NCBI RefSeq assembly: GCF_018390515.1
Contig: NZ_JAHBBK010000002.1
Span: forward strand, 725,743 to 789,742
Direction of reading: 5' to 3'
DNA length: 64,000 nt
Origin: Mucilaginibacter sp. Bleaf8
Lineage (GTDB): Bacteria; Bacteroidota; Bacteroidia; Sphingobacteriales; Sphingobacteriaceae
Part shown: piece by piece, positions 31,289 to 41,247 of the stretch
How the letters are laid out: the number at the start of each line of letters is the position of its first letter
Position numbering within the stretch: the first letter of the stretch is position 1
Notes under the pieces: model-generated
Databases searched by the model: none
Told to the model about the DNA's origin: nothing
Seen by the model: the letters and a program-made list of their open reading frames with translations, nothing else
Translations under genes and position numbers: made by a program

Positions 31289-33358
31289 ATGATTAAACTA
31301 AAAAAAGACGGGCAGTATTTTGACATCGAACCAGGCGAGGTACTGCCTATTGAATGGGTATCCACGGTTTTTAATGATGATTCCGAAATTAAAGGAAGCA
31401 TCTCTAAGCCGGTCATGGCACCGTTCACTCCAAGAAACAACATGCTGCTTAAAAATGCGCAGCTTATTGAGAACCGTTCCTCCAGGTACGCCACGACGGT
31501 TTACATTGAAGTCTTCGGTAGCACCTGGAAGCAGGCACAGCTAAACTTTGATGTGACGCCGGACGGTTATGAAATGGACTGCCTGATCGATAACGCTGAG
31601 TTTGCCAAGCTGATTAAGGAAAAAACACTGCCACAAGTGTTTTTGCTGAATGATAATGGTACGCTTAGTGATTTTGTGTATGACCGGTTAGGCGAGGGGA
31701 GCCTGGATGTGCTAGCCAACATGCTTGACCGGGCATCCAATCCGGGTAAAGGCAGTTGTGTGTTCTTTTCGCAAAAGAACGATGCCCTATTCGGCAGCTT
31801 TGATGGTGATGACAACAGCCTGCCATACGATAAGAATTACCGCATCAATGTGTACAATAACGAGGCGGATTACCTGTCAGCGGTTCTTACGCCGTCCGGG
31901 CGCCGTTCGCTGTTTTTCAATCCCAGCTATTATTTACGATGGGTTATCCGTCAGGTATGCCGGTTCCTGGGCTTTGAGGCCACCGGTGATTTCTTTACCG
32001 ATGACGCTACGCTATCATTGGTGATTGATAACACTGGTATGATCGACGGAGATACGCTTTTTTCAAGGGGTGGTGGTAACATAGCGCCGGCAAGGCACCT
32101 CCCAAACATCAAAATCGCTGATTTCTTTAAAATTATTCGCAGTAGCTTTAAACTGGCCATGTACTTTGATGGCAACGAGCGGAAAGCCTATTTTAATTAC
32201 GCACCGGCCATCGTGGCCTCACCGGATGCGGTTGATATTTCCGGCTATACGGAAAAAGGGCTCACTATCCAAAGCTATGTTCCGACCGGTTACACCCTGG
32301 AGCAAAAAGCGGATAACGATGACGCGTTATTCAAAACCTTTGAATATGTAAAAAACTACTTTATCGGTGACATGACCGATCCGCAGCCGCTGAGCAGCTT
32401 TGTCGGTACCACGTTCATGACCGATGTGAACGAGCCCAGGCCGGTCGATGGTGGCGTTTGGCGGGTACCCCGGAAGCGGCAAACCGGTAACCTGTATTGC
32501 CCGGCCGCTAAGGGTACCGAAGCTTATAATGAACAGGGCTACACAAAAAATGAGTTCGAGTTCCGGATTCTGAACTACCGTGGCCGGCGCATGGATTCCA
32601 ATTACCGGTTATTCTATTACGCCTCGTCGGATGGTCTGGAGATCAATGGCCAGGAGGAGCCTGGCGCTTTATCCTGCTGGCTCGGTGGCACCGATGGCCT
32701 GATCAACCGGTTCATTAAGCCCTGGTTGCTTTATTACCTCCGTACCGAGCAGGTTGAGCTGACCGCTCATCTGCCGGCCAACCTGCTGCTGCAGCTTTCG
32801 CCACTGAAGAAAATCGTTTGGCGAACGCCTACCAGGGCCCTCATGCCGGCGCTTATCCACCAGGTCGAGTTCGAGCAATCCAGCTACGATCCGGAAAGGA
32901 TATCGGCTAGGATCCAAGTATACCCGATCTATAACCAGGCCGCGGTTGATGTCAAAGAATTTACCAGGGTGCAGCCTGGTGAAATCGAAAATCCAGGCAA
33001 GATCTATGTCAAGTTCCGGATGGTTACCGACAGTGAGGAGTATAAATACCCTGATAAGCCCTACAAAATATTGCTTAGCCGGTATCAAAGCGGCTACCTC
33101 GACTTTTTTAGTGATGAAGCCTGCACCAAGCCAAAAACGGTGGCAAACCTGCCGGTAAATATGCGGTACAGCTATAGGGGTAAGAACCCGCGCAACTACG
33201 TGTACGCTCCATTTACAGTAATAGCAAACGGCTCATCGCATAAGATCGTGCAGGATATCGGTATCTCTCAAACTATTTACTACAAAAGCAGCAGTGACTA
33301 TTGGGCAAAAGGCTATGACTTGGATCCTGCCGGTGGACCTGATTATATCGTCAAATAA
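31289..33358 (+). CDS. Tail tip or baseplate protein
   Basis: A 689-residue protein starting MIKLKKDGQYFDIEPGEVLP. It is long and beta-rich, with EFAKLIKEKTLPQVFLLNDN, a central RQVCRFLGFEATGDFFTDDA region and a VEFEQSSYDPERISARIQVY C-terminal part. No sheath or hydrolase motif is found. Its place upstream of the tape measure and downstream of the fibre genes suggests a distal tail or baseplate hub component. The long upstream non-coding array may uncouple its expression from the fibres. Confidence 0.65.
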   Translation: MIKLKKDGQYFDIEPGEVLPIEWVSTVFNDDSEIKGSISKPVMAPFTPRNNMLLKNAQLIENRSSRYATTVYIEVFGSTWKQAQLNFDVTPDGYEMDCLIDNAEFAKLIKEKTLPQVFLLNDNGTLSDFVYDRLGEGSLDVLANMLDRASNPGKGSCVFFSQKNDALFGSFDGDDNSLPYDKNYRINVYNNEADYLSAVLTPSGRRSLFFNPSYYLRWVIRQVCRFLGFEATGDFFTDDATLSLVIDNTGMIDGDTLFSRGGGNIAPARHLPNIKIADFFKIIRSSFKLAMYFDGNERKAYFNYAPAIVASPDAVDISGYTEKGLTIQSYVPTGYTLEQKADNDDALFKTFEYVKNYFIGDMTDPQPLSSFVGTTFMTDVNEPRPVDGGVWRVPRKRQTGNLYCPAAKGTEAYNEQGYTKNEFEFRILNYRGRRMDSNYRLFYYASSDGLEINGQEEPGALSCWLGGTDGLINRFIKPWLLYYLRTEQVELTAHLPANLLLQLSPLKKIVWRTPTRALMPALIHQVEFEQSSYDPERISARIQVYPIYNQAAVDVKEFTRVQPGEIENPGKIYVKFRMVTDSEEYKYPDKPYKILLSRYQSGYLDFFSDEACTKPKTVANLPVNMRYSYRGKNPRNYVYAPFTVIANGSSHKIVQDIGISQTIYYKSSSDYWAKGYDLDPAGGPDYIVK

Positions 33359-33810
33359 TGGCTGAAGAAACTACACTCAATTTAAGTAACGAAGAACTCG
33401 CTCAGAAGTGGGCTGAGATCGTGGTTGACCGCTGGATGCAGGCACTCCAGAAACAAAGGATCGGCGCCACCGGCGAGCTGCAGCGCTCTTTTCTAAAAGA
33501 ACTGCACAAAGCCGGTGGCGACGTGGATAAGGTCATTTTTAGGTTTTACAAATATGGCCGCTTTCCGGACATGGGTGTCGGCCGTGGCATGTCCCTTAAT
33601 GGCAGGGTACTCAACCGTAGATTTGACCGGTACACCGATATGAACGGCCGGACGGCTGGCCGGCAGGCCCGGCGAAAAAAGCCCTGGTACACCAAAACCT
33701 TTTACAGGGAGGTTGCCAAGTTCCGGGACCTGTACCAAAGGCAGTATGGTCAGCAGATCGCCGGCCTACTCGAAAGCGGATTAACAGATTCAATCACTTT
33801 AACTACATAA
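33358..33810 (+). CDS. Tail completion-like protein, unknown
   Basis: A 150-residue basic protein (MAEETTLNLSNEELAQKWAE) starting at the last base of the preceding stop. Middle: GRFPDMGVGRGMSLNGRVLN, then RKKPWYTKTFYREVAKFRDL. Similar short basic proteins precede tape measure genes in Bacteroidota phages, so a tail-completion or minor-tail function is inferred. No catalytic motif. Confidence 0.6.
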   Translation: MAEETTLNLSNEELAQKWAEIVVDRWMQALQKQRIGATGELQRSFLKELHKAGGDVDKVIFRFYKYGRFPDMGVGRGMSLNGRVLNRRFDRYTDMNGRTAGRQARRKKPWYTKTFYREVAKFRDLYQRQYGQQIAGLLESGLTDSITLTT

Positions 33811-33811
33811 C

Positions 33812-36800
33812 ATGGCATTCGGACAAGCAGAACAGGCCGTTGTCAACCTGGTCATCAACGGCCAGCAGGCACAAACATCATTAAGGGAAGTAACCGGCGC
33901 TTACAACGCGCTCCGGTCGGAGGTGTCACGAATGCACCGGGCCGATGATCCGGTGTTATACGAGCAGCGGGTCAGGCAACTACAGCGCCTTAATGACGCG
34001 CAGCGCTCAATGCGCAACGAGCTGGTCAATAGTACCAGGACCAATACGGTACATGCCGGCAGCATCACTGACCTGCAGCAAAAGATCGCGCGTTACAACG
34101 ATGTGATGCGCAACGCCACGGATCCGGCATTGTTGGAAAAGTACAACAAAAAGATTCAGGAAACCCAGGCACAGATCACCCGCCTGGGTAATATCGGCAG
34201 GGAAGGATACGACGAGCTGGGCAATAAAATCGAAGAGGTTACGGAAAAGCAGGATGGGTTTTTCAGTAAGGTCAAGGCTTTCGCAGCCGGCAGCTTTCTC
34301 GGCAACTTATTCAGTAACGCCTTATCAAAGCTGCAGGAATTTGTCTCCGGATCTGAAGAGGGTTATATGGAATCGGTGCAAAATCAGGCCCAGCTCGCTC
34401 AGGCGATACAAAGCACCGGTGGCGTTGCCGGCGAAACTAAGGAGGCGCTGAACGACCTGGCCATGCAGATCCGTGAAAATACCGGTGTCGATGATGAATT
34501 CATTGGAAAAGGTGAATCCATCCTTTTGACGTTTACCAATATTCGTGGCCACATCTATGACCGGGCCATCCCGGCGATCGTGGACTATGCTGCCGCCTTG
34601 AACCAGGGCAATGTAACCATGGAAAGTATGCAGGGAGCGGCCACGTTGTTCGGTAAAGCGCTGAATGATCCGATCAAGGGTATTACTGCTTTGTCAAAAG
34701 CCGGCGTTGTCTTCAGCGAAGAGCAAAAGGAGCAGATCAAGGACCTGGTAGAGAGTAACCGGCTGATGGATGCCCAGGCGATCGTATTGGATGAGCTGCA
34801 GAAAGAATTCGGCGGTGTTGCCAAGGCAGTAGGCGATACGGCGGTAGGCGCCAACAAAAAATATCAGCTGAGCATCGATGATATTCAGGACCGTATCGGT
34901 GCGTGGCTCGTGAATGGCAAGGCACTATCAGCGCAGGTACTCAGTCCATTTATTGAATGGATAGACGAAGTGACCAGCCGGCCGCTCTCGGAAGCTTTGG
35001 AACAGGATAAATTGAGCCTGCAAGCGCTGCAAATCGAACTGGATAGCAACAATACGTCGGCCGAGCGGCGCAAAGAGATTATCAAGCAACTAAAGGAACA
35101 ATACCCAGCTTACCTGAACCAGGTGAACGAGGACAAGGTTAAAAACAGCGAATTACTGCCTATTTTGGATAAGATCAACGAAGCCTTCATTTTGCGTATT
35201 GCTTACCAGCAGCGTGCTGAAGGCTTGGATAAAGCAGTAAAAAATGAGGCTAAAGCCATCAACGAGGTGTACACCAATCGTCAAAGCCTGATGCTGCAGC
35301 TGGCCAAGATCCAGGAGCAGCTCGGCGAAGATGTGATCAACTTTACGATTAAGGGCCGTAATGAGCAGGAAAAGGCAACTTATGTTTATAAGAACTTACT
35401 AGCTGAGATACAAAAGCAGGCGAAGTCCAATACTGACCTCAACCAGGTACTGGCCTCGAACAAATATGATTACCTGGTGTCCGGGTTAAACGTTTACGGC
35501 AATGCCATTGCTGCATCCACCGAAAAACTGAACGAAAATCGTAAAGAGCGCAAACATCTTGAAAAGGACCTGACCAACTTTAAAAACACCAGCGGTTATG
35601 CCGAGAAAGTGGAGGCGCCTGAGCAGATCAACACGCTGATCGCCCGGATCAAGATTCTTAGTAACGTGATGAGGGATACACCTAAAACGGCAAAGAACTA
35701 TAAGGATATGGCGCAAACCATAGCCGAGGCGAATAAATTGGTTGCCGATAGTACGAAAACGCCGGCGCTGGTGAAAAACATACCGGCAGAACTGGAAAAG
35801 ATTGATGAGCTGCTAAAACCGCAGACCGGTCCGTCCAAGGCAACTATAAAAGCCAGGGAATCGGCTGCAGAAAAGGCACGCAAAGAGCTCGAGTCTTACA
35901 ACGGGCAACTTGAGCAGGTAAGAGCCGACTACCTGAGCATTGCGGAAGCTGCTAAAAAGGGTACGGTTGAGGATCTGGACGCGCAGCTCCAGGTCATCAA
36001 CAGCAAATACGAAGGCATTGTCAGAAAATTGCAGAAGCTGGCAAATGATCCCAATGCCAAAAAGCTCGGCATAACTGATGAGCTTAAAAAAGACATCAAT
36101 AACATCACCAGGAAAGGTGGTTTAAAGGACCAGGCTAAGGCGCAAAAGACGGATGAGTACAGTCAGAAGCAGCAAGCGGCCGACGAAAAGCAGTCGGATG
36201 ACGAGCTGAAGGCAGGCACCGGTAGGATCGACGACGTTTACGCGCAGTTCGGTGGTCAGCTTCAGGACCAGCAAAATGAAGACTTGAACAATATCGATAT
36301 GTCCGGGGATCCGGCTGCTATCGAAGCGCAACGCCTGGCCATTAAAGAACTTTATGCACAAAAGACTTATGAGTTGGAGCAGCAGCACCTGCAGTCGCTC
36401 ATTGAACTAAACCAAACCTATGGAAAAGACACTGGCGCACTGGAAAAAAAGATAGCTGACAATTCCATTAAAGAAAATGAGCGTGCAGCAACTAAAAAGC
36501 TGGCTGAAGATAAGAAGTATAAAGAGGCCAAAAAGCAGCTTCAGGAACTGGAATTAGACACGCTCGAGCAGGGTGCGAAGTTTTTGCAGGAAATACTCGG
36601 TAAAAATACCGTTGCTTACAAAGCTGCGTTCATCGTTGAAAAAGCAGTTGCTGCTGCTAGGATTGTACTCAATACAGAAGCGTCCATTGCGGCTTTTGCC
36701 TTAGCAGTTGCTCCAATGGGGCCTACTGGCGTTGGCTTGTTAACTGCTTATAAAATTATGGCACGGATAAGCGAGGGACTGTCTCTGGCTATGATCGCGA

Positions 36801-37321
36801 AGCAAACGGTTGATGGCGTGGGCGGAAAGGGCGGCTCGACTTCCAAAGCAGCGAAAGGCGGCTACTTCCAGGGACCGTCTCATGATAATGGCGGCTTGGA
36901 CGTTGTAGATCCGCGTACCGGTGAAACGGTAGTTAATGTGGAAGGTGATGAGCCTTGGATGGTACTCAGTAAGGAAACCCGAAAAAATAACGGGGCGCTG
37001 ATCAATCAGTTGCTGTTTAATAGTATGTACCGGAACGGTGCGGCAGTTGACCTGAGCGGCATCAGCTCCGGTATTAGTTATAGTCGTTTCGGTTTGGGTG
37101 GGGTAGTGATGCCGGCAGGCAATGTTCGAGAGGAACACGAGCCGGCAAGCGCCGGGCAACCAGGTGGCTACAACGAGCTGGCCACTAACATGGCATTGAT
37201 GATGTCACAAATGCAAGTAATGGCCAGCGCAATCGGTAACCAAAAGGTGGTTCTTTCTTATCGGCTTTTTGAGGAGCGAAAAAAGAAAATTGATAAGATT
37301 AGATTTGATGCAACTGCCTAA
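33812..37321 (+). CDS. Tape measure protein
   Basis: A 1169-residue, strongly helical protein. It starts with an N-terminal helical domain (LVINGQQAQTSLREVTGAYN, coiled coil to about 130), has a short hydrophobic stretch near 150-170 (AFAAGSFLGNLFSNAL), long coiled coils to about 900, and a Gly/Ala-rich hydrophobic segment near 940-990 (SIAAFALAVAPMGPTGVG). The end contains GGYFQGPSHDNGGLDVVDPR, a typical tape measure C-terminal motif. At about 1.5 angstrom per residue this predicts a tail of roughly 170 nm, by the usual rule. Confidence 0.88.
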   Translation: MAFGQAEQAVVNLVINGQQAQTSLREVTGAYNALRSEVSRMHRADDPVLYEQRVRQLQRLNDAQRSMRNELVNSTRTNTVHAGSITDLQQKIARYNDVMRNATDPALLEKYNKKIQETQAQITRLGNIGREGYDELGNKIEEVTEKQDGFFSKVKAFAAGSFLGNLFSNALSKLQEFVSGSEEGYMESVQNQAQLAQAIQSTGGVAGETKEALNDLAMQIRENTGVDDEFIGKGESILLTFTNIRGHIYDRAIPAIVDYAAALNQGNVTMESMQGAATLFGKALNDPIKGITALSKAGVVFSEEQKEQIKDLVESNRLMDAQAIVLDELQKEFGGVAKAVGDTAVGANKKYQLSIDDIQDRIGAWLVNGKALSAQVLSPFIEWIDEVTSRPLSEALEQDKLSLQALQIELDSNNTSAERRKEIIKQLKEQYPAYLNQVNEDKVKNSELLPILDKINEAFILRIAYQQRAEGLDKAVKNEAKAINEVYTNRQSLMLQLAKIQEQLGEDVINFTIKGRNEQEKATYVYKNLLAEIQKQAKSNTDLNQVLASNKYDYLVSGLNVYGNAIAASTEKLNENRKERKHLEKDLTNFKNTSGYAEKVEAPEQINTLIARIKILSNVMRDTPKTAKNYKDMAQTIAEANKLVADSTKTPALVKNIPAELEKIDELLKPQTGPSKATIKARESAAEKARKELESYNGQLEQVRADYLSIAEAAKKGTVEDLDAQLQVINSKYEGIVRKLQKLANDPNAKKLGITDELKKDINNITRKGGLKDQAKAQKTDEYSQKQQAADEKQSDDELKAGTGRIDDVYAQFGGQLQDQQNEDLNNIDMSGDPAAIEAQRLAIKELYAQKTYELEQQHLQSLIELNQTYGKDTGALEKKIADNSIKENERAATKKLAEDKKYKEAKKQLQELELDTLEQGAKFLQEILGKNTVAYKAAFIVEKAVAAARIVLNTEASIAAFALAVAPMGPTGVGLLTAYKIMARISEGLSLAMIAKQTVDGVGGKGGSTSKAAKGGYFQGPSHDNGGLDVVDPRTGETVVNVEGDEPWMVLSKETRKNNGALINQLLFNSMYRNGAAVDLSGISSGISYSRFGLGGVVMPAGNVREEHEPASAGQPGGYNELATNMALMMSQMQVMASAIGNQKVVLSYRLFEERKKKIDKIRFDATA

Positions 37322-37325
37322 CGTC

Positions 37326-38552
37326 TCATTTTTCAGCAGTTTCAAAGTAGTTCTGTAATTGCATCATTGCTTTGAACTTCGTTTGTTCAGCAACATTAAT
37401 GTAACGCATGGTTGTTTCCAGGTTTTTGTGCCCCATCAATTTGGCAATTACGGCAATAGGCACACCTTTAATGGCCAGACTGGTTCCGAAGGTGTGCCTT
37501 GCTACGTGCGATGTTAGCTTTACATTAATACCAGCCATAGCGGCAATGGCCTTCAATCCCCGGTTGAATTCCTGATCGCTCGGCAGTCCTAATTTTTCAT
37601 CAGGCAGATTTCTGATGAACTTTTGCGCCATAGGAATTAGTGGAATGAACAACGGCTTCGGCTGGATCTTACTGAGCCTACGTTTATGCGGAACGAATTC
37701 AAACCCACCGTCCCTCAGCCAGCTTTTGTGCCAGCGCTGCAGGTCAGATATACGCAGGCCAGTTAAACAAGCAAACAAAAACCCTCTTAAGTAGGGGCGT
37801 AGGGCTCCGATGCGCTCTACATTATCATATAGCTCCAATAAAGTTGCCACCTGGCTTTCGTCGAGCGCAATGGTATCAGGTTCAGGCAAAGTAACCTTAT
37901 AGCGCTTGTAATCCAGATTGACCTGAACGCGCTTGCTGAATGCATATCCCAGATAGGCTTTGACGTCCTTAATCTTCACCCAAACGCCTGGCTCACCCAT
38001 AGAGTCGCGTAAGTAATCTGCAAATTGCTCCAGCCAATCGCCATCAACCTGCTGTATGGGCACATCTATGTCGTTTAAATATTTTTTCACCCAGTTTAGC
38101 GATGCCCGGTGCACTTCGGCCGTTGAAGCCTTAATACGATCTTTCATCTTTGGGGCCTTTTGCCTGGAGCGAATCGCATTTTCCATAAATTCGATAAGCA
38201 TGGTCCCGCCCTGGTATAGCCTGGCCTCCCGAATCACGTCCGTTAATTTAAAATCGGTATTGTTGATCAGGAATCGCCTGATGATGTTCCAGTATTTCGC
38301 TTTTTCACGTTCAATGATACTTTGAAAGCTCAGCAGATCCGGATCGTCCGCCATTCTTTTCGTAATTTCTTTTTTCTTAGGATCAATCTTATCCAGTGGC
38401 CATTCAATTTTTAATGGGATCTGTACGCTTTGTCGCTTTGATACCAGTTGAATGTACAATGAAACGTTGCCAGATTTCTTAATTCGCTGCTTATTCCACC
38501 ACAGCTGAACAGTGCAGGAGTTCATATGACTCTTGATTAATTTTCCTGACAT
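37326..38552 (-). CDS. Tyrosine-type integrase
   Basis: A 408-residue recombinase from the ATG at 38552 (a TTG 21 bases upstream is an alternative). The N-terminal region has an arm-type DNA-binding domain and a SAM-like core-binding domain (about 100-200). The catalytic domain carries TGLRISDL (Arg), HVARHTFG (His349-Arg352), GHKNLETTMRYINV (His375 and the nucleophile Tyr384). It lies leftward beside tRNA-Arg and convergent with the tape measure gene, so it likely integrates the phage at that tRNA. No excisionase is recognised in the window. Confidence 0.92.
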   Translation of the reverse strand: MSGKLIKSHMNSCTVQLWWNKQRIKKSGNVSLYIQLVSKRQSVQIPLKIEWPLDKIDPKKKEITKRMADDPDLLSFQSIIEREKAKYWNIIRRFLINNTDFKLTDVIREARLYQGGTMLIEFMENAIRSRQKAPKMKDRIKASTAEVHRASLNWVKKYLNDIDVPIQQVDGDWLEQFADYLRDSMGEPGVWVKIKDVKAYLGYAFSKRVQVNLDYKRYKVTLPEPDTIALDESQVATLLELYDNVERIGALRPYLRGFLFACLTGLRISDLQRWHKSWLRDGGFEFVPHKRRLSKIQPKPLFIPLIPMAQKFIRNLPDEKLGLPSDQEFNRGLKAIAAMAGINVKLTSHVARHTFGTSLAIKGVPIAVIAKLMGHKNLETTMRYINVAEQTKFKAMMQLQNYFETAEK

Positions 38553-38617
38553 GATTTTTTTATGTTGTAGCAATGTTGGAACAAATGCCCGAAATGCATA
38601 CCAAAATCGAAATCAAG

Positions 38618-38648
38618 AAAGTGCCCGTACGTTGTGTATGGGCACTTT
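38618..38648. terminator. Bidirectional terminator-like hairpin
   Basis: Perfect stem AAAGTGCCC(G)TAC / GTATGGGCACTTT between the integrase and the tRNA; it can terminate the tRNA transcript on the minus strand. Confidence 0.65.
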
Positions 38649-38683
38649 GTGAGTAATTTGAACTGTTTTGGGGAGTTAAAAAG

Positions 38684-38757
38684 TGATTCCGTTTGGATTC
38701 GAACCAAAGACCTACTGCTTAGAAGGCAGTTGCTCTATCCAGCTGAGCTACGGAACC
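38684..38757 (-). tRNA. tRNA-Arg (anticodon UCU)
   Basis: Read on the minus strand, the acceptor stem GGTTCCG pairs with CGGAATC (one wobble), the D arm is TAGCTCAGCTGGATAGAGCA, the anticodon arm is ACTGC-CTTCTAA-GCAGT giving TCT, and the T arm ends GGTTCGAATCC. No CCA is encoded. tRNA genes are common integration targets, and this one adjoins the integrase. Confidence 0.95.
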
Positions 38758-38870
38758 CCGCAAGTGTTTTGCGGTGCAAATATGCGGTTTTTAATTTAAT
38801 ATGCCAAGTATTAATGGCGTTAGTTTGCAATTTATTCGAAGAACCTTAAAATTAGTCATTTATAAATAAA

Positions 38871-38901
38871 AAGCCCCCTTACACTTGCTGTTTGGGGGCT
38901 T
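38871..38901. terminator. Host terminator hairpin
   Basis: Stem AAGCCCCC / GGGGGCTT around TTACACTTGCTGTTT, with T-rich or A-rich flanks. The loop word CACTTGCTG also occurs in the phage hairpin array. The rest of 38758-39154 is AT-rich and shows no gene. Confidence 0.7.
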
Positions 38902-39154
38902 CAACCTAAACCTTATCACAATAGTAAGCGAGATGCTTACGGCTTTTAAACGTGTAATTATAATGCATATTGCATTAATTGCGATGTTGGAAAGTCTTCG
39001 CCTATGTTGCCATGCTAATCTTTTTATATTTACTAAGGTATTATATACGTTTAAGTATGTGCTTATATTAAATCTATTATGTAATTATTGAATAGGAGAA
39101 GGCTTTCAAAAAAAAACATTTAACGAATGTAAATATTAACAGTGTATCTAAGTA

Positions 39155-39186
39155 TTGTACAAAATTTTAAGAAATTGCTATATTTA
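39155..39186 (+). promoter_or_regulatory. Promoter candidate of the ECF sigma gene
   Basis: TTG at 39155 and TATATTTA at 39179, a spacing of 21 bases, close to the Bacteroidota consensus TTG-N19-TAnnTTTG. It lies about 70 bases before the gene. Confidence 0.35.
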
Positions 39187-39257
39187 GCCATTCCTACACT
39201 GCCTATTAGATACAATTCCATAAGGAATATATTTTATTTGATTATTTTACGAGTTGT

Positions 39258-39896
39258 ATGGTTATTACAGGGGCATCATGGTGGAACATTTTAAACTTAG
39301 TCAGTAACAAGTTTAATTGGCCGGTTATTCGTAAAACCAGTGTTTATCGGCCTGCAGTTAATGCAGATGTACTTGCTGCCTTCATAGCTGGTGATGAAAC
39401 GGCTTTTAGAATTGTTTACGAAGAAAACTTCAAAAAACTGTATATCTTTTCCTTTAAATTTTTGAAGAATAAAGAGCAAGCGGAAGAAGTGGTAAATGAT
39501 GCCTTTCTTAATGTCTGGATCAACAGGGAAAAGATTGATCCACAATTACCTATTGCCCCGTATTTGTATACCGTAACCAAGCGGTTGGCTTTAAATGTAC
39601 TTAGGCAAATAGCTAATTCACAAAAAGCCATTGATGACCTTTGGAAAACTATTGAGCAACAAAGTAATGAAACGGAAGACTTAGTGTTTTTGAAGGATTT
39701 GCAGAAATTTGCTGATAGTAAAATAAGTGTTTTGCCTCCACAGCAACAGCAAATCTTTAGATTAAGCAGGAATGAAGGTTTAAATTATGAACAAATAGCG
39801 GAAAAGCTAAACATTTCTAAAAATACGGTTAGAAATCATATGGCATTGGCGCTAAAAACGCTGCGTAGTGAAATAAATCCGCTTAATCTTCAATGA
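39258..39896 (+). CDS. ECF-type RNA polymerase sigma factor
   Basis: A 212-residue sigma-70 family protein. Region 2 spans about 35-105 (FIAGDETAFRIVYEENFKKL, AEEVVNDAFLNVWINREKID) and region 4 about 145-205 (LPPQQQQIFRLSRNEGLNYE, then IAEKLNISKNTVRNH). No region 3, as typical of ECF factors. It precedes a FecR gene, the usual anti-sigma partner in Bacteroidota, and a SusC/SusD pair whose expression it probably controls. An additional 20 residues at the start may not be translated; an ATG further in is absent. Confidence 0.9.
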   Translation: MVITGASWWNILNLVSNKFNWPVIRKTSVYRPAVNADVLAAFIAGDETAFRIVYEENFKKLYIFSFKFLKNKEQAEEVVNDAFLNVWINREKIDPQLPIAPYLYTVTKRLALNVLRQIANSQKAIDDLWKTIEQQSNETEDLVFLKDLQKFADSKISVLPPQQQQIFRLSRNEGLNYEQIAEKLNISKNTVRNHMALALKTLRSEINPLNLQ

Positions 39897-40007
39897 TTGA
39901 TCGCTAATCTTCGATAAAAAGTAACATTTTTTTAATTTCAATTAGTACTCTTGTGTGGTTTGATGTGTAATGTAATTATTAACCCTGTATTAAGGGGTAT
40001 TACATAC

Positions 40008-41213
40008 ATGACGAACAACCGCTTATCCAGTTTAATCCAGCAACTTGCGGATAACACAATCAGCAAGGATGATTTCCAAGAGCTGATGGCTTACTTAAAG
40101 CTACCCGGAAATGATAAAGATATCATGCCTGGAATGGATAAGGTATGGGATAGTATTAATTATACCAATGCGAATGTTGATTCTTCTGCTGTAAATGAAG
40201 CTTATCAAAAGCTGCTTGCTAAGGATCTTTTTCATAAAGAACCATCAAATATACGTCCGCTTAAACCTTGGTACAAAGCGGTAGCAGCAGCGGTGGCGCT
40301 TATAGGTATTGGTATCGGGGCGTATTTTTATATAGCGTCCAAACAGCCAGCTTCTATAGCTATCCGCTATGAAAATGATGTGCGCCCGGGAACTGATAAA
40401 GCAACCCTTACTCTGGCAGACGGTCGGAGTATTAACCTGACTAATATTACAAATGGTGATCTGGCTGAACAAAGCGGCATCCATATTATAAAAACACATA
40501 CCGGGCAGTTAGTCTATGAATTTAAAGGCAATGCCGATAGCCCAACTAATGCATCTATAGTCAATACCATCACTACTCCAAAAGGTGGACAGTACCAGGT
40601 TATACTGCCCGATGGTAGTAAGGTATGGTTAAATACAGCATCCTCTCTTAAATTTCCGGTAAAGTTTAATGCTCATGAACGCCGCGTTCAGTTAGCCGGC
40701 GAGGCTTATTTTGAAGTGGCTAAAGATGTGCGGAGGCCATTCCGTGTGGTTGATAACCGGCAGGTGGTAGAAGTGCTGGGCACTCACTTCAATATACATG
40801 GCTATACCGATGAGCAAAACATAAATACAACCTTAATTGAGGGATCTGTTAAGGTGTCATTGTTGGCCGGAAATGCAAACGTGAAATCAAACCAAAGCCT
40901 CATCATAAAACCGGGCCAGCAGGCGGTTTCAAATAATATCCGCCTGTCTGTCCGCCCGGCGGATACGGAAGAAGTGCTGGCTTGGAAAAACGGGCTATTC
41001 CTGTACAACAATCAAACTCTTGATATTATCATGAAGCAGGTGTCGAGATGGTACGATGTAGATGTTGTATATGAAGATGATGATCTGAAAAACCAGGTTT
41101 TTAGCGGTTCTTTATCGCGATTTAAAAATATATCTGAATTACTCGAGGTATTAGAAACTACCGGATCAGTACACTTTAAAATTGAAGGGAGGAGAGTTAC
41201 AGCTATGAAATAA
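40008..41213 (+). CDS. FecR-family anti-sigma factor
   Basis: A 401-residue protein from the ATG at 40008; the frame upstream extends 19 codons without a better start. Residues 1-85 are cytoplasmic and helical, a single membrane helix lies at about 90-110 (AAVALIGIGIGAYFYIA), and the periplasmic FecR domain follows (TTPKGGQYQVILPDGSKVWL, LKFPVKFNAHERRVQLAGEAY). A C-terminal STN-like domain ends near 400 (VFSGSLSRFKNISELLEVLE). It should hold the ECF sigma until the SusC transporter signals substrate. Confidence 0.9.
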   Translation: MTNNRLSSLIQQLADNTISKDDFQELMAYLKLPGNDKDIMPGMDKVWDSINYTNANVDSSAVNEAYQKLLAKDLFHKEPSNIRPLKPWYKAVAAAVALIGIGIGAYFYIASKQPASIAIRYENDVRPGTDKATLTLADGRSINLTNITNGDLAEQSGIHIIKTHTGQLVYEFKGNADSPTNASIVNTITTPKGGQYQVILPDGSKVWLNTASSLKFPVKFNAHERRVQLAGEAYFEVAKDVRRPFRVVDNRQVVEVLGTHFNIHGYTDEQNINTTLIEGSVKVSLLAGNANVKSNQSLIIKPGQQAVSNNIRLSVRPADTEEVLAWKNGLFLYNNQTLDIIMKQVSRWYDVDVVYEDDDLKNQVFSGSLSRFKNISELLEVLETTGSVHFKIEGRRVTAMK

Positions 41214-41247
41214 ACTTACCCTACCTTTAATAAGCACTTAAAAAGAA

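Larger units (their letters stand above)
1..38680. mobile_element. Prophage (siphovirus-like), left end outside window
   Basis: The segment carries, in order, a lysogeny switch, a primase-helicase, a protease-scaffold fusion, a major capsid protein, terminase subunits, a portal, a CHAP endolysin with holin and spanin candidates, tail and fibre proteins, a 1169-residue tape measure and a tyrosine integrase beside tRNA-Arg. This is a complete tailed-phage gene set. No sheath or contractile tail gene is recognised, so a siphovirus is inferred. The right boundary is placed at the tRNA gene. The left boundary is not in the window, so the attachment-site duplication cannot be checked. Whether it is inducible is unknown, but the structural genes seen are all open. 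Confidence 0.93.

Noticed and set aside
1..38680. Global TAG-to-Gln recoding in the phage
   Set aside because: Several phage genes end normally at TAG (for example at 3035 and 9124), so the code is standard; only the local stop-containing peptides are unusual.
38634..38849. A rightward frame across the tRNA-Arg gene
   Set aside because: It runs through the tRNA and the hairpin, so it is an artefact.
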